In this document: one piece after another, positions 56,601-64,000 of the stretch | Position numbering within the stretch: the stretch's first letter is position 1 | Layout: the number at the start of each line of letters is the position of its first letter | Made by a program: the position numbers and the translations under genes | From: Adiantum capillus-veneris | Lineage: Eukaryota; Streptophyta; Polypodiopsida; Polypodiales; Pteridaceae | Reading direction: 5' to 3' | DNA: 64,000 bases | Assembly (NCBI GenBank): GCA_014529385.2 | Contig: CM043966.1 | Span: forward strand, 40,298,037-40,362,036 | The notes under the pieces: generated by a model | Database searches by the model: none | What the model was told of the DNA's origin: nothing | What the model saw: only the letters and a program-made list of their open reading frames with translations

Positions 56601-57365
56601 TTGTTCGTTGTAGTATAAGTCATACACAGCAGCATGGTGTAAAGGTCGACATTTTAGGGTGGAACGAATCGACAAAAAGCGTTTTACTCAAGATTGTGGA
56701 ATCATGGCAAAATTTGAACAGTCTAGTCGACGACGTTCCTCTGATGCAGATCCTGTGGTGCGGAACTCACTTACTTCGGCACGCTGCAAGAGATTTTGAG
56801 GATCGATTACAGAGGATTTTTTGTCGACTTGTTCGACGTGCAATGGTTCAAGATAATCATGGAGGGTCGCAACGCTACTGTGCGTAGAGGAGAGTCTGGT
56901 TTTCTTGAGGTGGATTCTACTAAGAAATGGACTGACCTAAGAGACACTTTCGTACTACCCGAGCATTGTGAACAAGTAAGTATGTAAATAGTTAACATCC
57001 CCCTTTTACAAGTTATGTGCTTGAAAGCTCTCATGTAAGTTATGTGGCTCTGGCAGGTAATATTTCATCCTACAAAGTCTACATCAAACTGGTGGTACGT
57101 CATAGAGGTAGCCCCTCGTAGTGCAAGGACGTATGAAGGCTACCATGTGCCAATCACAACGACATCAATGGAGGAGATCAGAGAAGATGCTCAATCAGAA
57201 GCCGCTGCGGTGGTGCCAGACGAGCATCAAGATGCTACTACTCTATATGGGGTGCATGCAGAGGAGCTACAAAATGAAACAGAGGATATGTGTTTAAACG
57301 GAGAGCTCTATATAGATATAGGAAGTTATGCTGAGTTATGCGAGGATGAGAGAGAGATCTCTTAA
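53638..57365 (+). pseudogene. CACTA-C TNP2-like transposase gene, nearly full length
   Basis: Exons by GT/AG sites and copy comparison: 53638-54170, 54267-55006, 55090-55694, 55769-56533, 56614-56975 and 57056-57365. Features in order: Transpos_assoc-like CPCNQCKHAV, HACPNDCILFRGEY, CPKCDSERYR, RLGLAMDGINPFGQ, LSLIVPGRYKVGNMDVYLRP, LLDPMHIFKNVGN, LRTPTGVMHSLRTC, FILPVAIEGCLSLD with HSRWMFFLERFMKTLKG (DUF4218-like), RIDYRGFFVDLFDVQWFKI and RNATVRRGESGF (DUF4216-like), and an acidic tail. Breaks: TAA 54724-54726 and TAG 54742-54744, both sense codons in CACTA-A, and a frameshift around 56750-56770. Predicted nuclear transposase if it were intact; this copy is not. Confidence 0.93.
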
Positions 57366-57637
57366 AGCCACAAATATTGTATTTGAACAATTTTGCTCCG
57401 TGTTGTAAAAGCTCTGGCTCTCTAAGTACCTTCCATGGTGTATAACGCTCTTTTCTACTCGCGCTCACATCTTTTGATTGAAAATTCTGAGTTTTCGACT
57501 TGCCTCTTCTATCACTCAATTCATTGCGTCATTGTATTTATATGCGTCATTACGTCATTGTATTTAATGGTCTTTGCGTCATTGTCTACTCTATTCATTC
57601 AATATTAAGTTTAAATATTCGTGTGTTTAATGCAGGT
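57366..57637 (+). other. Spacer between transposase and accessory gene (CACTA-C)
   Basis: Nearly the same as 15898-16169. Contains short repeats of GCGTCATTG. Ends TTAATGCAGGT before the ATG. Confidence 0.5.
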
Positions 57638-58944
57638 ATGGATGATGAGGAGTTTCTTTCTTCTTTGTCACCGCAGCAGAGACAGTGGTACGTGGAGCGT
57701 CATCGCTCTGGCGCATCATCGCGCGTTCCTACTCCATCCGCATCTCCCTCTCTTTCGGAGCATTCGGCGCGCTCCGAAGCTTCGGCGTCGACGAGACGAG
57801 CTTCACACTCGTCTAGACACCGGCGCTCTAGTGGTGGCGGTGGCGGTTGTTGTGGGGATTCCGCCACCGATGCCTCCACACCGCCTCGTGTTCGACGAGG
57901 CTCTTTACCCTCCCCTTCTTTGCCCGCCCCCACACCAGCCACAACATCGCCATCTACGCCAGGTTTTGCACGGCTGACTGTTCCTAGAACTACACACCTC
58001 TACCTACTCGCCAGGAGCCACCCCACTCGACACTCCTCGCTTCGGGGCCCAGACGCCGTGGAGACACCTGACGTCCGTACCCCCATCGACACGCCGCTAG
58101 AGACCCCTGCCGGGACACCCAGGTTCACGCGTCACCGGCCAGAGGGCTTGCCTTACTCCGTCGACATCAGCGGCGGCATCATCATGGATGATGACGGCAA
58201 GAAGGTGATCTCGCGCATGCGTGGTCTTTGCTCTCAGCTGTTTAGACACTACATACTAAACAAATGGAGTGAAGTACCAAGTGATTTAAAAAACAGAGTC
58301 ATCAGCATACTTCATGATGAGTTTCCCGTTCCAACACGGGATCAGCGCTTCAATGAAGACCTGATGAAGATTCGAATGCGCGAATACTGCAAACACAAGC
58401 GTTCCGAAGTGCAAAAAGCAATCAAGAATGGGTGGAACAGGCCAGATTGGCTGGCCAAAGAAGATTGGAAGAATGCGAAGAAAGCAGCGCGCGAGAATCC
58501 CGACAAGTGGAAGCAACAAAAGGATGCAGCCAGAGCGCGAGTAGAGGCAGGGAGCTCGCACCACTTGGGGAGCGGTGGATGGGCATCATTTGAGGCCGAT
58601 TTTGTAAGTGTTTTCACATTGCTCTTTATGTTCGATAGTTTAGGGTTTATGAGTTTTTTAGTTCTAACATAATGAAATCTTTGTATGTTTTGACAGTGGT
58701 CGATGACAGGACGTGATCCCACACCGTACGAGCACGAGTACGCAGGCAGGAAGGGCTTAAACGCCTTGATGGACATTCTCAGTTCTCGTGGCGGCATGGT
58801 TAGTATTAGGGTTTACTCTTTTTTATTTTTTGTATTGTTTTATAAATGTCGTTATATGTTTATACTTACTGAAAGCTGTCTTATTGTCTTTTTTTGCAGA
58901 ATCCGACAGATACGCCGCTTGGACGCGATGAGACGTCTGACTAG
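57638..58944 (+). CDS. CACTA-C accessory protein (Transposase_24-like), intact
   Basis: Exons 57638-58603, 58697-58798 and 58900-58944 give about 370 residues, one less than in CACTA-A. The N-terminal start MDDEEFLSSLSPQQRQWYVE and basic core (LFRHYILNKWSEVPSDLKNR, WLAKEDWKNAKKAARENPDK, SSHHLGSGGWASFEADFWSM) are the same. In the Pro/Thr-rich linker, three separate one-base losses relative to CACTA-A (about 57989, 58009 and 58052) change ~20 residues and then restore the frame. Proposed role: DNA-binding helper of the transposase acting on the subterminal repeats (family knowledge plus inference). Confidence 0.8.
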
Positions 58945-59301
58945 ACGACGTCAGTTTAGCCGTAGCTAGATAGCATTAGTTTAGGGTTTCTCATAGCTTA
59001 TGTATCATAAGACGGATTTTATACGTCTTTTTGAACCATGTATATTATTACATTTGTCACCGCAGTTCCTTTTGCCAATCAATTCTTTGTGCCTATGATG
59101 TTGTACAATTGTCATTATTACATTTGCTAATAAATTCATTTTGCCTATGATGTATACAATTGTCAATTTTGCAAACAATGCGTCTTGTGGGTGACTATTT
59201 TGGGTCTATTATCTACCCTTGCACTTTTTTTAAAAAGTGAATCAAGTACAATATGGTTGATGGGTGGCAGGGCTTGAATGCCCTACCACCAAAAAAAATT
59301 T
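58945..59301. other. CACTA-C 3' untranslated tail
   Basis: AT-rich, with repeated ACAATTGTCA and GCCTATGATG words. Corresponds to 17480-17860 in CACTA-A and, inverted, to about 63545-63895 in CACTA-D. Confidence 0.8.
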
Positions 59302-59531
59302 CTCTCTGGCGTCGCTATAAGCGTCGCTATTTATGGCTCTGTAGCGTCGCTATGAGCGTCGCTATAGTCTTCTATGTAAACGTCGCTATACGCGTCGCTA
59401 TATAGCGACGCTCATAGCGACGCTCTCGTAGCGACGCTCGTAGCGACGGTTTTAGCGACGCCGGGGGTTATAAAAACTCAGTGTATTTTCGTCGCTAACA
59501 GCGTCACAAGAGCACACAACCTCTTGTAGTG
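59302..59531. repeat. CACTA-C 3' subterminal repeats and terminal repeat
   Basis: More than a dozen GTCGCTAT or ATAGCGAC-type motifs. Orientation switches around 59400 (GCGTCGCTATATAGCGACGC), forming a large palindrome. GTCACAAGAGCACACAACCT and the terminal CTCTTGTAGTG follow. Confidence 0.92.
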
Positions 59532-60213
59532 TTAAACAATTTTAAAAAGTATAAGCACAATACGAACACTTCAATTACTCAATGTCATGCCAAAATAAAG
59601 CTGCATTGCCAAAAAGTATCAAGAGATGCATTAGGTCAAAGTATTTACAACAACCTCAATGTTTTTGTTTACAACGATTCATATTCTACTCTATAGTTGG
59701 ATGGTTGAGGATCACTCCAATATATCACATTTATAAACTTCACAATGAATTTCAAAACTTCAAACTCTTCATGTGAAATATAAGATTTATGATTGTGATA
59801 TATCTGTCGCAAACTGAATATCACAACCACAAACATTGACATAATAAATATATATCAACCATATATAGTTATTGTAGAACTCTCATCAATTTTATCTTGC
59901 TCAATATTTGTGACACTTTGCATAGTGAAATGCTTAAGCATCCACAATTTCCATACCACCCATCTTCATATGAATACACGCAATGATGCCACCAACACCA
60001 TGTACCATTTCCTTGACAAATGTACTCATCCTTAACTTTCAAAATAAATAAGCAATTTTATATGTATTGAGAGAATAGACAATACATCATGACCCATTTT
60101 CATATGTATTGGGGGAATAGCCAATACATCATGACCCATGTTAAACTACATGAGCAATTAGCAAAGTTCTCTCTCTCTCACCCTTGGCGGCCTAGTTCAA
60201 GCAGTGCAAGCTC
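59532..60213. other. Unassigned AT-rich sequence
   Basis: Right flank of CACTA-C, starting with the TTA duplication. Contains two near-copies of ATAGNCAATACATCATGACCC (about 60071 and 60117). No gene. Confidence 0.55.
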
Positions 60214-60439
60214 CTCTCTCCATCCCGTGATTCTTCTCTCGGCATCTCTCCTTTGATAGTGTGGCTTTCGCGGCCCTTTTCAGCTTGGAATCCTCACTAA
60301 CTCGCACTAGATCCCCTCTTCAAGAGCTCTCTCCATCCCGTGATTCTTCTCTCGGCATCTCTCCTTTGATAGTGTGGCTTTCGCGGCCCTTTTCAGCTTG
60401 GAATCCTCACTAACTCGCACTAGATCCCCTCTTCAAGAG
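60214..60439. repeat. Perfect 113-bp tandem duplication
   Basis: Units 60214-60326 and 60327-60439 look identical base for base (CTCTCTCCATCCCGTGATTC to CCCCTCTTCAAGAG). The identity implies a recent event or an assembly duplication. Confidence 0.95.
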
Positions 60440-61479
60440 CTCACGGACTTGCATAACTCCTTCTCATTCAACTAGTAGTGGCGGTGCAAGCTTTCCCTCT
60501 CTGAGACCCACTCCTCTTTTGTAGCTCTTGGCTCCTGCAGACCTTCTCGTGCATGCCAACACCCCAAGGCCACATACAGGTTCCCTTCTCTTGCCGATTC
60601 TTGGCCCCTGTGTCACAACACCACTCTCAGCCTTCTGTCCAATGCCCTCAACCCCTCCTCATCTTCTACGGCCTCCTGCAGACCTACTCGATCATGGGGC
60701 CCCTCTCCAATCGCTCGCCAGTATTGGCTGCGCTTCAACAAAACCCCTCCCATGCTCTTCAGCCCCGACTTGGCGGCCCTCCTTTTGCTTTGGTCTGGCC
60801 TGCCCAAAAATGGCGCCCACACTCCCCTGTTCACCACCTGGCCGTGTCCTCCTCTGCATGCGCCATCACTTGGCCCTCTAGCATGCACATACTGTAGATG
60901 ACTGCCCAATGCATGCACCTGGCGATCACCTCCACCACCACCAGATGACGGACTTCCTTTATCTTACTCTCATTACCTGGAGTCGACAGATTTAGACCTT
61001 TTTCTTCTTTTTCTTTTTTTCACACGAGACATAACTCCATTATAACTACGTCAATTATAACTATAACTCAATTATAGTTATACCCCAGTCACACAAGACT
61101 TAGTTATTAGTTATAGTTAACTCCATCGAGTACGAAGTGTACAAGCTAGACACGCTTGCCCATCCTTGGTAAGTTGTGGACACAGAAAAATTTTTGTCGT
61201 GCAAAATAAATCTATTGGATTTGAGCTACACGCACCTCTCATCCATGTCACAAGGACTTTACAATTGGATGATCTTGTTCATAGTGGGATCTAGGAAAAT
61301 GCAACGTATAAATTTTGATGCATGTTTGTTGACTGTGTCACATTGTGACCGCCCAAACAGGCTCTTGTTGGGCCAATTTGGCATTCCATGTAGCAATAAG
61401 CAATGCTAGTCTATGCACTAGACCAAGTCTAGATGGGTGTCAATAAATGTGACACTAAATGCCCCCCGCCAGCTATGAA
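60440..61479. other. Unassigned sequence
   Basis: An open frame of ~117 codons exists at 60528-60881, but it is Pro/Leu/Ser-rich with no recognisable domain and comparable frames overlap it, so I do not call it. TTATAACTATAACT repeats near 61040-61110. Confidence 0.5.
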
Positions 61480-63297
61480 GACCTTCCTTTAGAAGGTGCT
61501 ATGGGAGTCTATTCCTAACAGGATCAAGATAGCAGTCAGAGAAATAGGCTTTGATAGATGCTCAAGGTGCAAAAGCGGCTAGTGAGAATCCCCTTTAATT
61601 GTTCCTTCACTATCCAACTACAAGAGGCCTCCCGAGCAAAGTACGTGAACGGATCCAAAAGACATGGATAGTTCCTCAAGGTGCAAAAGCGGCTAGTGAG
61701 GATCCCCTTTGATTGTTTTAAGGGCTTCAATCCCAGAGGGCAAAAGTCGCTGTAAAGCTCCTATCTGTGTGGAATTTCGTGACCTTCAGTTGCCAAAGCA
61801 CTATACTTGGCTCAATAATATAGGGGGTGTTTTTGGTAAAGTCTTGGGACAGAAGGCTAGAGGTGGAATCAATCCCAAATGAGACCCACAACTACTTATT
61901 GAAGTGGATTTGAACAAAACCGCCAAGTTGATCGTGCCTATTAAAGACTGTTCTAATAACATTCTGCATGAGCAAAATATTTTGTACAGAAATTTGCCAA
62001 ATTCTTGCTTTCATTGCTTCAAACAAGGTCATTTGATCAAAGATTGTCCAATTCTTCTACAAGCCAAGCAGCAAACCCAACCTGACAAAGATAACAAATC
62101 TTCCCATAGCAAAGATCTTTCCAGCCTGCCAACAGAAGGAATACCCCTAAATTTTAGAGAAGGAAAGGAGGACCAAACTCTAATGCTAATTATTTTGATG
62201 TTTTGCTTGAGTGGTTTTTACCTCTTTCACAGGCCAGGCCAATTTGAAATCTGACAACACACAACATAAGGCTCCTACTACAGCCCCCAACTTAAATCTA
62301 CAAGGCACTCAGGTCCTCCCAGAGGTCCCCAATGAGAAAGCTCGAGGCCTATCAGACTCTGATAGTGAGAGTGAATGTATTAAAAGCACCCTGGTGAATA
62401 ACCAGGAAGGTGTAAATGAAGATATCATGCAATTTACACAAGAAATGGAAGCTTAGGATGCACAAACCAAAGGTGCAGTGACTTCCTCCCCAGGTCCATC
62501 AGTGGATATTTTAATGACCCAAGCTGAAGAGGAATCTCTACCTAGCACGCAAGCACCAAAAGCTAAAATAAAGTTAGGAAACTCTATTGACCCTAATAAA
62601 GCTTTTGTGTCTATGGACAAACCTCAAAAAAGCAGTAAAATATGAAATTCTCTAATTTGTCAGGTATATCTTTCAATTGTAAGGGCCTTACAGACCCTAG
62701 GCTAGACCCCTAATAATCAAAACGTGGATGCATGATTTCTCATTGCTTCGTGATTTCATATGTCTACAGGAAATTAAGGTTAAAGGTAACGATCTTGATA
62801 AGAATCTCAAAAGGCTTGGTTCTGGCTATTAATGGTTTATCACTAATCATAATGCAGGAAGAGGAGGTGCTACTATTGGGATTGCTTGCAAATGGGACCG
62901 AAGTGCAATCAAAAAAAGGATTCTGGGTAGTAGTGACCTTCTTAGATCGCGTTAACTATATTGTGGCCAGTTTTTATGCTCCTAACTTCATTACAGATAG
63001 AGATTTCTGCTGGCAAGATTTCATCCATCTTCGTAGAAACATTGTTCTAGCATGAGACTTCACTATGGTTGAACATATTGTAGATAGAACCAACTCCCAA
63101 GGACAAATAATCTCTGGTAATGAAAAATATCATTGGGATTACCATGCTTGAAACCTTAAAGTTGATTGATGTATGTGAAGATTCTGGTTTAGCCATGAGT
63201 AATATACAAGTAGGTTCATGCTACAGATCTGCCAGACGAGGCAACCTGTATATGCCTGCAAATGTGTTGTAGGATCATTGGTTCGTAAACTACAAGA
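61480..63297 (+). mobile_element. LINE copy 3, interrupted by CACTA-D
   Basis: The longest ORF1 seen here. DUF4283-like text from about 61775 (LPKHYTWLNNIGGVFGKVLG), then LPNSCFHCFKQGHLIKDCP (CCHC knuckle at 62010-62055), a shift near 62210, then the acidic C-terminal part with TAG at 62455-62457, ending ATGA at 62642-62645. ORF2 starts there with endonuclease motifs (ISFNCKGLTDP, DFICLQEIKVKG near 62752, NHNAGRGGATIGIACKWDR), broken by stops and shifts. A ~43-bp phrase (CAAGGTGCAAAAGCGGCTAG) is present twice (61563 and 61678), 116 bp apart. CACTA-D cuts the element at 63297; copy 2 shows the uninterrupted sequence (AACTACAAGAGTGAGTC). Confidence 0.88.
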
Positions 63298-64000
63298 CAC
63301 TACAAGAGGTTGTGTGCTCTTGTGACGCTGTTAGCGACGGAAATACACTGGGTTTTTATAACCCCCGGCGTTGCTAAAACCGTCGCTACGAGCGTCGCTA
63401 TATGCGTTGCTATATGCGTCTCTATAAGCGTCGCTATATAGAGACGCTCATAGCAACGCTCATAGCGACGTTTACACTGCAGACTATAGCGACGCTCATA
63501 GCGACGCTACAGAGCCATAAATAGCGACGCCCGAGAGAATTTTTTTTTGGTGGCAGGGCATTGAATGCCCTACCACCCATCAACCATATTGTACTTGATT
63601 CACTTTTTAAAAAAAGTGCAAGGGTAAATAATAGACCCAAAATAGTCACCCACAAGACGCATTGTTTGCAAAATTGACAATTGTACACATCATAGGCAAA
63701 ATGAATTGATTGGCAAATGTAATAATGACAATTGTACAACATCATAGGCATAAAGAATTGATTGGCAAAAGGAACTGCGGTGACAAATGTAATAATATAC
63801 ATGGTTCAAAAAGACGTATAAAATCCGTCTCATGATACATAAGCTATGAGAAACCCTAAACTAATGCTATCTAGCTACGGCTAAACTCACGTCGTCTAGT
63901 TAGACGTCTCATTGCGTCCAAGCGGCGTATCTGTCGGATTCTGCAAAAAAAGATAATAAGACAGCTTTCAGTAAGTATAAACATATAACGACATTTATAA
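63298..64000 (-). mobile_element. CACTA-D, 3' end only, inverted, runs off the window
   Basis: Begins CACTACAAGAGGTTGTGTGC, the 3' terminus of the CACTA-C family, so the element is on the minus strand. Subterminal GTCGCTAT repeats (63370-63535), the AT-rich tail, and the last accessory exon follow. In this orientation the exon reads NPTDTPLGRNETSN and stop at 63896-63940. A 3-bp duplication would be AGA at 63295-63297; the partner lies outside. Confidence 0.93.
63896..63940 (-). CDS. CACTA-D accessory gene, last exon (partial gene)
   Basis: Fifteen codons including TAG, preceded on the minus strand by TTTTTTTGCAG, an acceptor like those of CACTA-A and -C. The reading differs from theirs only in a few residues (ETSN at the end against ETSY or ETSD). 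The rest of the gene is beyond the window. Confidence 0.8.
   Translation of the reverse strand, partial: NPTDTPLGRNETSN

Larger units (their letters stand above)
51904..59531 (+). mobile_element. CACTA-C (En/Spm-like), complete ends with TTA target duplication
   Basis: 5' end CACTACAAGAGGCTATTCAT at 51904; the 3' end on the minus strand reads CACTACAAGAGGTTGTGTGC, ending at 59531. The 12-bp CACTACAAGAGG ends are perfect. TTA flanks both sides (51901-51903 and 59532-59534). It is 7.6 kb with two genes in one direction. It is the best-preserved copy of this family here and very close to CACTA-A. It lacks ~420 bp of the leader that CACTA-A keeps. Confidence 0.95.

Noticed and set aside
60528-60918. 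A small Pro-rich gene
   Set aside because: Three overlapping frames of similar length on both strands, no domain, and composition explained by C-rich DNA.

Overview
This window looks like nuclear DNA from a land plant with a repeat-rich genome. The support is: CACTA (En/Spm) transposons coding for a TNP2-like transposase and a second Ptta/En/Spm-type protein; plant-type Copia elements with initiator-Met-tRNA primer sites; plant L1-type LINEs; a fragment of a plant heavy-metal-associated (HIPP-like) gene carried inside a CACTA element; and a short degenerate TTTAGGG-like stretch. I could not place the species. Almost every base I can assign belongs to a mobile element or simple repeat. I recognise no intact ordinary host gene and no tRNA or rRNA gene.

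Layout. (1) 1-22.2 kb is a nest of insertions. A Copia fragment (1-1393) precedes a LINE (about 2.64-5.78 kb, resuming 21.47-22.2 kb). The LINE is split by a Copia element with paired 227-bp LTRs (5784-6010 and 21247-21473). That Copia is itself broken by a gene for a DDE-transposase-like protein (7436-11191). This gene is cut by CACTA-A (11192-17886), which ends against a Ty3/gypsy fragment (17887-19258). (2) 22.2-27.7 kb is non-coding: a degenerate telomere-like patch, a ~180-bp satellite whose monomers hold an internal dyad, and a GC-rich region built of ~170-bp repeats, itself duplicated. (3) 27.7-36.8 kb is a tandem duplication (copies A and B, ~1.5 kb each). Copy A is interrupted by a minus-strand Copia (28867-33818). 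The copies are separated by the 3' end of another LTR element (34173-35300). Each copy preserves the empty site of the element that interrupts or borders the other. (4) 36.8-43.6 kb holds low-copy-looking repeats, SINE-like pieces and a LINE fragment (41788-43114). (5) 43.6-59.5 kb holds two long CACTA elements in the same direction: CACTA-B (43607-51029, flanked by TGT) and CACTA-C (51904-59531, flanked by TTA). (6) 59.5-64 kb has unassigned sequence, a third LINE copy (about 61.48-63.3 kb) and the start of an inverted CACTA-D (63298 to beyond the window).

How the genes relate. The CACTA elements share one plan: a terminal CACTA repeat, subterminal GTCGCTAT-type repeats forming hairpins, microsatellites, a conserved leader hairpin, a multi-exon TNP2-like transposase gene (Transpos_assoc, Transposase_21, DUF4218 and DUF4216-like regions), then a three-exon accessory gene resembling Transposase_24. 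All three transposase genes are broken, each differently. The accessory gene is still open in CACTA-A and CACTA-C. CACTA-A and -C carry a captured HMA-domain gene fragment in their 5' part.

Limits: all homology calls come from reading motifs by eye. Exon borders come from GT/AG sites and from comparing copies within the window. Divergence counts were made by hand.
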